From the NCBI RefSeq assembly GCF_024748615.1, contig NZ_CP087168.1:1922001-1986000 (forward strand): a stretch of DNA of 64,000 nucleotides. Reading direction: 5' to 3'. Under the pieces are notes generated by a model. That model was not told the origin of the DNA and did not search any database. It worked only from the letters and a program-made list of their open reading frames with translations. Made by a program: the position numbers and the translations under genes. Origin of the DNA: Pseudomonas sp. B21-048. GTDB lineage: Bacteria; Pseudomonadota; Gammaproteobacteria; Pseudomonadales; Pseudomonadaceae. Positions 48,129 to 55,406 of the stretch are shown piece after piece; position 1 is the stretch's first letter; each line of letters starts with the position of its first letter.

Positions 48129-50849
48129 TTACGCGTTCTGGAACACCCAGCAGCGCACGGTGGTTGGTTTCTTGATCATCGAATTGTTTGCTGCTTGCGA
48201 AGCGCGAACAGCGCTGTAAATGGCTTTATTAATCTCCAGCAACTTGTGGCTACGGCTGTCGACCAACAGCGCGCGCAACGTCTTGAGGTCAGTGAGGTTC
48301 TGTCGGTGCTCACTGGCCTTTTCAGCGAGTTCATTGAGGTTGATAGCGATGAGTTTCGGGTCCGTGCTGTGATTAACCTGCGGACCATCGCCCAGGCTTT
48401 CGAGGTATTCGTAGACCTCCCAGAACTCAGCCACCAGAGGGTGGTCAGCACTGATCGCGGATTGTCGCTCCAGGGCCATGGCGGTGAGCTGCTGGTGAGT
48501 CGTCACCACCTGGTTTTCATCCAGTGGGCAGATCAGGCACAGGCAGTCGACCAGGGCCATCATCTGGCTGTGGTTCTTGATGATCCGCTCCACGCGGATT
48601 TCCTTGATCATGCGCAGACGCTGTTCGTGTACAAGCACACGCTCTGCGAACTTGGCCATGACCTGCGGTTCTGCACGAATCGCCATCACGAGAAAGTGGC
48701 TTAGCTGCTCAATCGGGATCACGTTGAGGTTGTCAGCGGCCGCACGGCTCTCGGTAGTGACTTCCGGGCGCGCAAAATGTGATTTGATAATCCGGGTCAG
48801 GATTGCTTCGGACGCGCTGACATCCGCGTTCTGGCTGATCGCAATGGCGCCGCGAAACGGTGGTTCGTAGGTTTCGTTGCCGCTGGTTTTCATGCCCTTG
48901 GTGCCGAGCGTGCCGCCTCCGAAGAAGTCTTTCAGCTCATCCCAGTCGAAGCTCTTGGCGTGTGCCTTGTCCGGCTCGTTGCGATCGCCCTCGATCAGAA
49001 CCACCGGCATGTTGGACACCTGGCCCATGGCACGCTGCCGACCGGCGCGGGTTGATTTGGACGGGTCAAACCCTTCATGTTCCCGGCCCAGCAGCTTCCA
49101 CAGAAAGGTCAGCAGCGTGGTTTTGCCGGCGCCGGCTTCGCCCGTGACTTCCAGGAACGGAAAGGATTTGTACTTGCCCCGGATCTGTTCGGCGAACAGC
49201 GAGCCGAACCAGAAGGCCAGGGCCACGATTCCTTTGGCGCCAAAGCACAGCCAGAGCATCGGCAGCCAGTCGGTCCGGTACTGCTTGTGATCACGCTGAA
49301 TATGCATCTTGATCGACTTCTGCAGCGTCTTCAGCCGAAGTTTCCCAAACTCAAAAAAGTCCTCCTTGTTCACCTCGCAGACCAACCCGTTGCGCATGGC
49401 CACATCACCAAACACGTAAGCGCCGTATTCCTTGCTGTAGCCCACGTAATCAATCGTCTCGACAGTTTTCAGGCCGTAGAGCTGGTCTTTGAGGATCTTG
49501 TCGAGCTGCTTGCCGCTCCCGGTGAACACCGCGCCAGCGGCCATACTCAGTAGGCGTTTCTTAAACTCACTGGCCGCAGCCACCTGGCCACCGGTGAAAG
49601 TGTTTTTGACGCTGCCGCCGTCATGAGGGAAGTCGATGCGGTAGTAGTACCAGGACTCATCAGTGACGTCGTTGCGCTGGAAGTACAAGGCCTGGGGGTA
49701 GCAGTTCGCGATCTCCACTACGCCGCCGCATTGGCGCAACGCTTTGGCCCGGCGCTGCTTGTCGCTGAGCTGCTGGTCTTCATGGCGATCGGACGTGTCC
49801 AGCGCCTGCATGGCCTTGTTGAATTTCTCCAGGTCCATCTTGAACCAGTACAGGCGGCTCTCGTAACCGAAGTGAAACTCATGGCTTTCACGCCATTCGT
49901 ACATCAGCACGCCTTTCTCGGCGGCGCTTTCAGCGATCAGCAAGGCGCCGTAGTGGCGTGCGGTCCTGAGGTCTTGTTCGACTTGCTCGGTGCGTTGCTC
50001 GCTGTCTTCGATAAATTGCCAGCGTTGGTGGAGGTCATTCCAATCGATCTTGCGGTTGTCGGGTTGCGGGATCTGCGCTGCGTCGCAGGTGTAGCCCAAG
50101 GCGAGAGCTTCGCGGACCCAGCGCTTTGTATAGCGATGAGCGCCGGGCTCGTTATCCAGTGCCCAAACCAACTTGGGGAGCTTTCCACCACGTTGGCGAG
50201 AGAGTTCTTTGAGTGATGTTTCGGGGAACGCGTTGGAGGACATTGCCGACACGGCCGCGATGCCATGATGGGCCAGGGCAATCGCATCGAAGATCCCTTC
50301 GACAATCCACAGCTCTTTGATCTCAAGCAACTCAACGCAGGGTGGACACCACCATGTGCCTCGGTAACTTTCACCTGGTTGAAACCGGGCTTTCATCTTG
50401 CCGAAGCGGTGCGGTCGATCGATCAGCCGTTCCCAGTATCCGCCCTTGTCCAAGGCGAAACGCACGGTCGCGCTGCCGGCATTCAATTCGTCGGAGAAGT
50501 ATGTCTCCTGGGTAAACCAGCCTTGGATCAACTCAAAGCGAAAGCCTCGGGCAAACTCCAAATAAGCTCGAGCAGTCGCGCTAGGGTACTGATTGGAGGA
50601 GGGCGCGCGCTTACTCCAGTCGTCGAACAGGTCCTCATAGATCTCCTTCAAATGCCAGCGCTGTCCGCATTTGCTTTCGCGGCCACAAATGATCAGCCAA
50701 GGATTGGAGTGGCGGGTATACAGCTCCTTCTTACCGCACGCGGGGCATTTACCGCCGCGCAGATAGTCAGTGCTGAGGCGTCTCTTCAAGCCGTAGTCGC
50801 TCGCAAGACGCTGCAAAACCTCTGCGTGAAGCGTGTTCGATAACTTCAT
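48129..50849 (-). CDS. Phage primase-helicase (zinc finger, TOPRIM, DUF927-type ATPase)
   Basis: 906 residues; replication protein. Zinc-binding Cys35, Cys38, Cys55 and Cys61 (CPACGKKELY, IICGRESKCG), then a TOPRIM primase part (LWIVEGIFDAIALAHHG, LVWALDNEPGAHRYTKRW). The C-terminal helicase part has Walker A TGEAGAGKTTLLTFLW, VVLIEGDRNEPD and ISQNADVSASEAILTRI. ATG at 50849 has AAGGTG 9 bases upstream; a GTG at 50861 is possible. First in the leftward row ending with prtN. Confidence 0.87.
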   Translation of the reverse strand: MKLSNTLHAEVLQRLASDYGLKRRLSTDYLRGGKCPACGKKELYTRHSNPWLIICGRESKCGQRWHLKEIYEDLFDDWSKRAPSSNQYPSATARAYLEFARGFRFELIQGWFTQETYFSDELNAGSATVRFALDKGGYWERLIDRPHRFGKMKARFQPGESYRGTWWCPPCVELLEIKELWIVEGIFDAIALAHHGIAAVSAMSSNAFPETSLKELSRQRGGKLPKLVWALDNEPGAHRYTKRWVREALALGYTCDAAQIPQPDNRKIDWNDLHQRWQFIEDSEQRTEQVEQDLRTARHYGALLIAESAAEKGVLMYEWRESHEFHFGYESRLYWFKMDLEKFNKAMQALDTSDRHEDQQLSDKQRRAKALRQCGGVVEIANCYPQALYFQRNDVTDESWYYYRIDFPHDGGSVKNTFTGGQVAAASEFKKRLLSMAAGAVFTGSGKQLDKILKDQLYGLKTVETIDYVGYSKEYGAYVFGDVAMRNGLVCEVNKEDFFEFGKLRLKTLQKSIKMHIQRDHKQYRTDWLPMLWLCFGAKGIVALAFWFGSLFAEQIRGKYKSFPFLEVTGEAGAGKTTLLTFLWKLLGREHEGFDPSKSTRAGRQRAMGQVSNMPVVLIEGDRNEPDKAHAKSFDWDELKDFFGGGTLGTKGMKTSGNETYEPPFRGAIAISQNADVSASEAILTRIIKSHFARPEVTTESRAAADNLNVIPIEQLSHFLVMAIRAEPQVMAKFAERVLVHEQRLRMIKEIRVERIIKNHSQMMALVDCLCLICPLDENQVVTTHQQLTAMALERQSAISADHPLVAEFWEVYEYLESLGDGPQVNHSTDPKLIAINLNELAEKASEHRQNLTDLKTLRALLVDSRSHKLLEINKAIYSAVRASQAANNSMIKKPTTVRCWVFQNA

Positions 50850-50854
50850 CACGA

Positions 50855-51088
50855 TCAGCACCTTCGGCCGAGGCTGAATGAGAGTGCGCCGATCAACCGC
50901 TTCTGCACGGCCATCATCGGGAAGGTTGCGATCAGTGAGTCATGCCGCAAATGTGCGGGTACTGCGTTAAAACGTTTCTCATGCCAGTACGCATTGAACT
51001 GCTCGGCGTAATCGGCGCGAAGCGTCTCAAGCAAAATGACTGCCTGTTCACGGGGCAGGGTGGTGAAGATATCCACGTCGTCTTCCAT
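50855..51088 (-). CDS. Small phage hypothetical protein
   Basis: 77 residues, starting MEDDVDIFTTLPREQAVILL. ATG at 51088 is preferred because TTGAGG lies 6 bases upstream; two earlier in-frame ATGs (up to 51127) exist. Six bases before the primase start, same strand. No domain recognised. Confidence 0.65.
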   Translation of the reverse strand: MEDDVDIFTTLPREQAVILLETLRADYAEQFNAYWHEKRFNAVPAHLRHDSLIATFPMMAVQKRLIGALSFSLGRRC

Positions 51089-51175
51089 GTATGCCTCAAT
51101 TTTTAGGCGCACCTCACCCATACCCATTCGGGCATAGGCGTGAGGTTTGTTGCGTTGGGGATTACCTGGTGTTTG

Positions 51176-51421
51176 TCAGGTCATATCCGAGAGCGATGTG
51201 TGCTGTTGTTCGTAGCCCTGGATTTCACTCCACGCCAAGTGCACCAACTTCGTTGCAACACTGGTGGGCACTTCAAGCGCCACACTTAGATGACGCACGC
51301 AGCTTTCGAAGAGTTGGTCTGAATCGGCCAAGTACTCCGCCTGATGACGCAGCAGGTACGCCCGAGCCGCTTCCTGCATGCTGGTGCGGTAATCCTGTGT
51401 GCAATGTTGCGTAGGGGTCAT
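51176..51421 (-). CDS. Small phage hypothetical protein
   Basis: 81 residues, helical, MTPTQHCTQDYRTSMQEAAR and a C-terminal WSEIQGYEQQHTSLSDMT. Its ATG overlaps the ogr-like stop (ATGA), so it is translationally coupled to that gene. Not recognised. Confidence 0.68.
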   Translation of the reverse strand: MTPTQHCTQDYRTSMQEAARAYLLRHQAEYLADSDQLFESCVRHLSVALEVPTSVATKLVHLAWSEIQGYEQQHTSLSDMT

Positions 51422-51717
51422 GGTGCAGTCTCCAGTCCTTGGTGCGGCAGTAGCTCCAACTGATCGCTGGCTTGTTTCATGGCTTCACGGCGCAGCGCCG
51501 TATCGGCCAGAGGGAGCTTGACGGTGGGGTTGGCCATACCGCTGGGGCTCATCTCATGAGTCATTTCGAACTCAGCGCGTACCGACCAGCCGCAGGCTTC
51601 ATTGGTGCATTGCAAGTAAGCGACGCGCAGAAAAATGTGGGTCCCTTCGCTGGTGCGTATCCGCATTCGGGATTGGCAGTGAGGGCAGACCAGTTTGTAG
51701 GTGCTCAATAGTTGCAT
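51418..51717 (-). CDS. ogr: Ogr/Delta-type zinc-finger late-transcription activator
   Basis: 99 residues. Cys11, Cys14, Cys37 and Cys42 (VCPHCQSRMRIRTSEGTHIF, LQCTNEACGWSVRAEFE) give the C-x2-C-x22-C-x4-C zinc site of P2 Ogr and P4 Delta, with the ensuing EMTHEMSPSGMANP typical of the family. It should recruit RNA polymerase alpha subunit to the late (tail and capsid) promoters. Unlike P2 it is placed in the early region beside the repressor rather than after gene D. Confidence 0.9.
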   Translation of the reverse strand: MQLLSTYKLVCPHCQSRMRIRTSEGTHIFLRVAYLQCTNEACGWSVRAEFEMTHEMSPSGMANPTVKLPLADTALRREAMKQASDQLELLPHQGLETAP

Positions 51718-51751
51718 CCTTGCGCTGTACTAACGAGATGGCCGAACTTGA

Positions 51752-51958
51752 TCAGCTGACGATGCCGTCCTTGATGCCCAGCAGCACCGCGGCGCGATGC
51801 GCCTGGCCGCGACGTCCCTTCTTCCGACCGTTCAGTAGATCGCTGACCAGGTTGCTGTTCAGTTCGTGCTGGCGGGAGAACTCAGCGAGGCTGATACCTT
51901 TTCGATCAAGTGCTGCTCGGGCTTGCTCGGGTGTGAGGGGGGCGGGCATAGTGTCCAT
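51752..51958 (-). CDS. Small helix-turn-helix regulator (Cro/Cox position)
   Basis: 68 residues starting MDTMPAPLTPEQARAALDRK. The segment GISLAEFSRQHELNSNLVSD with LLNGRKKGRRGQAHRAAVLL looks like a helix-turn-helix DNA-binding fold of the small phage regulator type. Divergent from the XRE repressor over 66 bases, the usual place of Cro or Cox. A second ATG lies three codons in (51949). Confidence 0.78.
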   Translation of the reverse strand: MDTMPAPLTPEQARAALDRKGISLAEFSRQHELNSNLVSDLLNGRKKGRRGQAHRAAVLLGIKDGIVS

Positions 51959-51999
51959 TCGTAGGCATCCGTGGTTATTTGGCGCCATTATGACCAAAC

Positions 52000-52046
52000 A
52001 GTTGTGCTTGTAAAGGGTGAAAGCTTGAAAAGTTGTGCATCTAAAG
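52000..52046. promoter_or_regulatory. Direct repeats in the repressor control region
   Basis: AGTTGTGCTTGTAAAG at 52000-52015 and AGTTGTGCATCTAAAG at 52031-52046 match at 14 of 16 bases, 31 bases apart (about three helical turns). The second copy is inside the repressor coding start. Likely operators for the repressor or its divergent partner. Confidence 0.6.
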
Positions 52047-52399
52047 AAGACTCGGACGTTAGCGTGGGCGATCGTTTGCGCGAGGAAAGGACGCTGCTCG
52101 GCCTCAATCAGGATGCCTTTGCGCAGCTCGGCGGCATCACCCGCAACACCCAAGGCAGCTATGAAAAAGGCGAGCGAAACCCCGATTCTGCCTACCTTAC
52201 AGCCGTGGCCAAAGCAGGCGTCGACGTGTTGTACGTCTTGACTGGCGGGCGTTTGCAGCGGGCTGTTGAAGGGTTGGATGAGGCAGAAGTAAAGTTGATC
52301 CATCAGTTCAGGACGCTGTCTGACTATGACCAAAAAGCTGTGCATCGCATCGTTGGTGCGATGGCTGAAGTAACTGGTCTTTCAAACGCCAAGAAATAA
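52025..52399 (+). CDS. XRE-family phage repressor (short, no S24 domain)
   Basis: 124 residues from a TTG start at 52025 preceded by AAGGG at 7 bases. HTH at about residues 15-65 (VGDRLREERTLLGLNQDAFA, GGITRNTQGSYEKGERNPDS) and a C-terminal helical part (LDEAEVKLIHQFRTLSDYDQ). It has no self-cleavage domain, so induction cannot run by RecA-assisted autoproteolysis and needs an antirepressor or another route. An in-frame ATG 18 codons upstream (51971) lacks a good SD. Confidence 0.82.
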   Translation: MKSCASKEDSDVSVGDRLREERTLLGLNQDAFAQLGGITRNTQGSYEKGERNPDSAYLTAVAKAGVDVLYVLTGGRLQRAVEGLDEAEVKLIHQFRTLSDYDQKAVHRIVGAMAEVTGLSNAKK

Positions 52400-52477
52400 C
52401 TCGTCGCTATTTAGAACATTCGTTACGACGGATTTCAGTTTTGATTTTCCGTACTCCTAAGTAACGTTGCGCCTGCA

Positions 52478-52672
52478 ATGAACATAAACGGAGTAGTGGG
52501 TATTTTGGATCAGGATGAAAAAGAAGATATTTGCAGGGATGTCGCGACTAGCGACAATGCTGTACTAACACAGGATGAGTGGAATCTTCTTACATGGTAC
52601 AGGGAAGTATCTGAAGCGGATCGAGGATATATTCGGCATATCGCTGAAGTATTGGCGATCGCGCTTCTGTAG
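52478..52672 (+). CDS. Repressor-C-terminus-like protein without HTH
   Basis: 64 residues. Its second half (LTQDEWNLLTWYREVSEADR, then GYIRHIAEVLAIALL) resembles the C-terminal part of the preceding repressor (LDEAEVKLIHQFRTLSDYDQ, KAVHRIVGAMAEV). The DNA-binding half is missing. Same strand, 78 bases downstream of the repressor, and closed by a terminator. AT-richer than neighbours. It could form mixed oligomers with the repressor; that is inference. SD weak. Confidence 0.6.
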   Translation: MNINGVVGILDQDEKEDICRDVATSDNAVLTQDEWNLLTWYREVSEADRGYIRHIAEVLAIALL

Positions 52673-52718
52673 TTTAAGGGCATGGAGAGAGGAATATTTG
52701 TCGCAATGATTGCCAATG

Positions 52719-52747
52719 AAAAAACCCGGCTTCGTGCCGGGTTTTTT
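52719..52747. terminator. Bidirectional terminator between repressor and TA genes
   Basis: AAAAAACCCGGC-ttcgt-GCCGGGTTTTTT, a perfect 12-base stem with A and T tracts. Serves the repressor unit from the left and the yafO unit from the right. Confidence 0.93.
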
Positions 52748-52766
52748 AGTTTTGCTGTAAAGGAGG

Positions 52767-53186
52767 CTACAGGTCATCCAGATCAGGATAGGTAATCTTG
52801 CCCACAACCCACGGCTCAACGATGTCGCAATGCACAGTGCGTAAAAATGAGCCCCATTCACTACGGTTGTGGGCATCTGGGCCGGTGACAGTCAGCAAAA
52901 GGTACTCGTCTCGGAACGGATCGTAAGCATAGATCAACCAAAAGTCATTGTCAGGGTCGTTAACCAGTGCTGTGCGGTAATACTGACGGTTGATTTTCGC
53001 CCATCGCGCTTGAGTTGCTTGGGTGCTTGCCAAGTGGATGTGGTGCATGTCGCTCAGATCGAGACGTTCGTCCCGCCCGAAAATTGCTGGGAGTTCACCG
53101 CACACTTTGTAGTTATAAAAGTGTGCAGCGAAGTTTTGCCAATTGTTTATTTTTTCAAAAAGCGCAGAAATTTTGACGGCTGGCAT
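52767..53186 (-). CDS. YafO-family ribosome-dependent mRNA interferase toxin
   Basis: 139 residues. Matches E. coli YafO at FAAHFYNYKVCGELPAIFGR followed by D, MHHIHLAS, QYYRTALVND and WLIYAYDP-type segments (YafO: GRD, AHIHLA, QFSRTND, LVYC). The C terminus (PWVVGKITYPDLDDL) is different. YafO cleaves mRNA on the ribosome. Starts 6 bases after a 48-codon gene that should encode its antitoxin. Ends at the shared terminator. Confidence 0.85.
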   Translation of the reverse strand: MPAVKISALFEKINNWQNFAAHFYNYKVCGELPAIFGRDERLDLSDMHHIHLASTQATQARWAKINRQYYRTALVNDPDNDFWLIYAYDPFRDEYLLLTVTGPDAHNRSEWGSFLRTVHCDIVEPWVVGKITYPDLDDL

Positions 53187-53192
53187 CCAGGC

Positions 53193-53339
53193 CTACTTTG
53201 TAATAGGTAGCTTGCCAGTGATCACAAATTTATCGAACACTTTCTGTCCATCACGCGCGGCTTGCCGAACATCGAGGAACGTCAGTTCATCACGAACGAC
53301 CTTTTTGTTGGGCTTGTCGATCTTTCTGGTGGTGGCCAT
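53193..53339 (-). CDS. 48-residue partner of the YafO toxin (putative antitoxin)
   Basis: ATG at 53339 has GGAGG six bases upstream. Sequence begins MATTRKIDKPNKKVVRDELT and ends FDKFVITGKLPITK; strongly basic N terminus, no obvious Phd/YefM fold and half the size of YafN (97 residues). Six bases separate it from the toxin ATG. The gene order antitoxin-toxin and tight coupling support its role; the family is not recognised. Confidence 0.72.
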   Translation of the reverse strand: MATTRKIDKPNKKVVRDELTFLDVRQAARDGQKVFDKFVITGKLPITK

Positions 53340-53785
53340 CGGAGCCTCCGAAGGGTGTGTATTCATACTGACCAGCTTATGTGATTAAGTCTTTTCGGGC
53401 AAACAGGGCCGAGCTTAATGGCCCCTCGCATGATTCCCCCATCGGTGAGGCTGAAGGGGGGGCTTGGTGGTCGGCTACCAAACAGAGGCAGCCAGTAATG
53501 CAGAGTCGGTCCGAGGAAAGCTTGGACCGTCATTGAGTCGCCACACCCGATACGCCAGGGGGGATGGATCGACTATAGGCCTTGTGACAAAAACACAGCA
53601 AGGCTGAGATGTAAGGATCGTTCCGAGTGTTGTGTAGGACATTGCTCTTTAGAGGTGCCACGCCTCGGTCATGCCTTTTTTTGCTATGAAGGCCCAAACA
53701 TGATGCTGGACAAAGCCAATACCAGAGGTTCGGGCGCGATTGCGTTAATCGTCTGCGATTGATGCGGCGGTATCGATACGAGCCA
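53340..53785. other. Gap in the accessory region
   Basis: 446 bases upstream of the YafO operon. A minus-strand ORF (53530-53817) has atypical composition and overlaps the DUF3077 gene end, so it is not accepted. TATGAAT near 53365 on the minus strand may be the -10 of the TA operon. Nothing else recognised. Confidence 0.4.
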
Positions 53786-54079
53786 CTATTTCGCAGATTC
53801 CTTAGGCTCTCCAGCACGTTTCGGCGTAACCGCCTTCACCACATCATCAATCACCGCCTTACCCATAGCCGTTAAATAGTGCGCAGCCCAAGCATATCGG
53901 TCGGTGTCTCTTATGAAAGCTGCATCTTCTGCAAACGCCTTGGCCAGGAACAGCAAATCAGAAGCCATTGCCAATGCTTCGTTGACGGGCACGCCAGCGC
54001 TGACATGGAACAGCGGGTTGTCTGAACAGTAGATGCAGGGGGTGAAACCGATGGTTTTTGCGTCTGTTGATTCGGTCAT
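53786..54079 (-). CDS. DUF3077 family protein
   Basis: 97 residues. LFHVSAGVPVNEALAMASDL and LFLAKAFAEDAAF, then RYAWAAHYLTAMGKAVIDDV, are the DUF3077 pattern found almost only in Pseudomonas, often near mobile DNA. GGAGGTGGCAA precedes the ATG at 54079. Coupled (ATGA) to a preceding 36-codon ORF and downstream of the structured RNA candidate. Function unknown. Confidence 0.8.
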   Translation of the reverse strand: MTESTDAKTIGFTPCIYCSDNPLFHVSAGVPVNEALAMASDLLFLAKAFAEDAAFIRDTDRYAWAAHYLTAMGKAVIDDVVKAVTPKRAGEPKESAK

Positions 54080-54186
54080 TTGCCACCTCCATTGATGCAC
54101 AGGTGAAGGTGACGAATCGGGAAGCTACGTAGCGCGGAACAGCGGCGAGCGAAAGGACGATTTTTGGACGGATTTACTTTGTTCAT
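54076..54186 (-). CDS. Possible 36-residue ORF coupled to the DUF3077 gene
   Basis: Begins MNKVNPSKNRPFARRCSALR, ends RHLHLCINGGGK, stop overlapping the DUF3077 ATG. AAGGGA lies 8 bases upstream of the ATG. Very basic. May be a leader peptide whose translation opens the DUF3077 start. Confidence 0.5.
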   Translation of the reverse strand: MNKVNPSKNRPFARRCSALRSFPIRHLHLCINGGGK

Positions 54187-54226
54187 TATCAGTTCCCTTG
54201 ATTTGAGGAACTGCCACTTAGCCGTC

Positions 54227-54655
54227 TCAAAAGCTTGGGTGGCAGCCGTGCGTGGTGTGAGACCCGGCAATCAAGGCAACCGGTAGACCCGAAGGTCTTC
54301 CACGCACAGCCGCCATAAAACCGTATCGCAGACAAAAAAACGCCGCGATAGATTCTGTGGCGCTTTGCGCCTTGATTGTCCCCGGGGTCTCACGCCCGAT
54401 CGCTGTATTTGCAGCGACGTCTGGAGAGTATCCCGGCGAAACCAAGGCCAACAAGGCGCTAACTCGCTGAAAAGCACAGAAAGCGCACCTCTTACGCAAC
54501 TCTCGGATTTTGCCTACAACCTTGGCGAGAGTCATCCAATATTCCGGTAGCTGTGCAAAAAGCAAAGCTTGGTACTGTTGTGGCAATGACCGGCGCTCGG
54601 CATTTCGTCGGAGCGACCGCATCGGCTCAGCGGCTCTCCAATATACTGGCTGCAT
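54227..54655 (-). CDS. Doubtful Ash-like ORF over the structured RNA
   Basis: 142 codons beginning MQPVYWRAAEPMRSLRRNAE; the tail (FFCLRYGFMAAVRGRPSGLP) resembles small Ash-family ORFs annotated in many prophages. The similarity may come from conservation of the RNA structure rather than protein. No SD is seen. Confidence 0.25.
   Translation of the reverse strand: MQPVYWRAAEPMRSLRRNAERRSLPQQYQALLFAQLPEYWMTLAKVVGKIRELRKRCAFCAFQRVSALLALVSPGYSPDVAANTAIGRETPGTIKAQSATESIAAFFCLRYGFMAAVRGRPSGLPVALIAGSHTTHGCHPSF
54241..54314 (-). ncRNA. Structured RNA candidate upstream of the DUF3077 unit
   Basis: Minus strand: arm GGCGGCTGTGCGTGG (54314-54300) pairs with CCACGCACGGCTGCC (54255-54241) over 15 bases with two G-U pairs. 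Inside are AGACC-TTCG-GGTCT, a hairpin with a stable UUCG loop, and CCGG-N12-CCGG. Compensating G-U pairs and the tetraloop favour a real RNA element; family unknown. Confidence 0.5.
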
Positions 54656-54661
54656 GTACAG
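54646..54661. promoter_or_regulatory. LexA-box-like site inside the prophage
   Basis: TACTGGCTGCATGTACAGTA (54644-54663) gives CTGG-N8-ACAG, the same form as the second lexA box, with matching TA flanks. It lies 28 bases before the plus-strand gene at 54689 and beside the minus-strand RNA/DUF3077 unit. Confidence 0.65.
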
Positions 54662-54688
54662 TAATTTTGATTCGTTGGTACTGAAGCT

Positions 54689-54940
54689 ATGAGCGACGTA
54701 ATTGAGGGAGAAGCGACCTGCGAAGACGATCCTCTATCGCAATGGCGGCGCATGCTACGGGACGAGGCCACATTACTCGCGTGCCCCGGCGCACATCATA
54801 AAGCCCTGCTTAACCAGGCTCATCTACTCCACCTGCACCAGGAAATAGATCGTGATGGTCTCTGCGATCTTCTGGAGCTCGCCGATGGGGTATTGGCTTA
54901 TGCAGTGGAAACGATGCTCGATTTTGAGAACGACGAGTAG
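54689..54940 (+). CDS. Small phage hypothetical protein, possibly SOS-controlled
   Basis: 83 residues, acidic, MSDVIEGEATCEDDPLSQWR with C-terminal LADGVLAYAVETMLDFENDE. Starts just downstream of a LexA-box-like site. SD is poor. Followed 14 bases later by another small gene. Not recognised. Confidence 0.62.
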   Translation: MSDVIEGEATCEDDPLSQWRRMLRDEATLLACPGAHHKALLNQAHLLHLHQEIDRDGLCDLLELADGVLAYAVETMLDFENDE

Positions 54941-54953
54941 GCAGGGTGATGAC

Positions 54954-55250
54954 ATGTATTTACTGGTGACCCCTATGCGGCAGCGTGGCGTTGCTCTCGA
55001 TACCAAGGCACGTGGCCGTTATCCAGCGATTCGAGGCAATGTCATGGTCAATTCAGCAGTCAGTTCTGATCTAGGCCGTTGTACCAACATCGCCCGCGTC
55101 CAAGTGGGCTTGCCTCTCGATCCCGACCCTTTGCCCCAGCTGCTGGACGCAACGCTGGCAGGGATGGCGGTGACAGGCTTTGTCTTGAGTGGGATTGAAT
55201 ACGTCGATGGCTGCGCGTATGCGCAATCCTGGTGGTGTCGGCTGGAATAA
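54954..55250 (+). CDS. Small phage hypothetical protein
   Basis: 98 residues, MYLLVTPMRQRGVALDTKAR; C terminus VLSGIEYVDGCAYAQSWWCR. AGGG lies 8 bases upstream. Probably cotranscribed with the preceding gene and ended by the hairpin at 55279. Not recognised. Confidence 0.62.
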   Translation: MYLLVTPMRQRGVALDTKARGRYPAIRGNVMVNSAVSSDLGRCTNIARVQVGLPLDPDPLPQLLDATLAGMAVTGFVLSGIEYVDGCAYAQSWWCRLE

Positions 55251-55278
55251 ATGAGTTTTTGGGGAGGGAGTGAAAGCA

Positions 55279-55300
55279 GGGGCCAAATGGCCCCCGTTTT
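55279..55300 (+). terminator. Terminator of the small plus-strand unit
   Basis: GGGGCC-AAAT-GGCCCC then CGTTTT, 29 bases after the stop codon. Confidence 0.75.
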
Positions 55301-55304
55301 GCGT

Positions 55305-55406
55305 TTACACCTCCTGAATAATCCTGATCAAACGAATCGACCAATAAGCAGCCTGAAACGCCCGAATCAGTTCTTCGGGAAGATACTTCTGAATGAAGGA
55401 CCGCAT
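55305..55406 (-). CDS. Possible 33-residue peptide gene
   Basis: MRSFIQKYLPEELIRAFQAA ... IRIIQEV. TTTGGAGAG lies 7 bases before the ATG, a better SD than most neighbours. The peptide is basic and amphipathic. It ends just beside the plus-strand terminator. Too short to judge by composition; a type-I-toxin-like peptide or a leader are both possible. Confidence 0.45.
   Translation of the reverse strand: MRSFIQKYLPEELIRAFQAAYWSIRLIRIIQEV

Noticed and set aside
53530..53817. 95-codon minus-strand ORF upstream of the YafO operon
   Set aside because: Unusual residue composition, no SD and overlap with the DUF3077 gene end.
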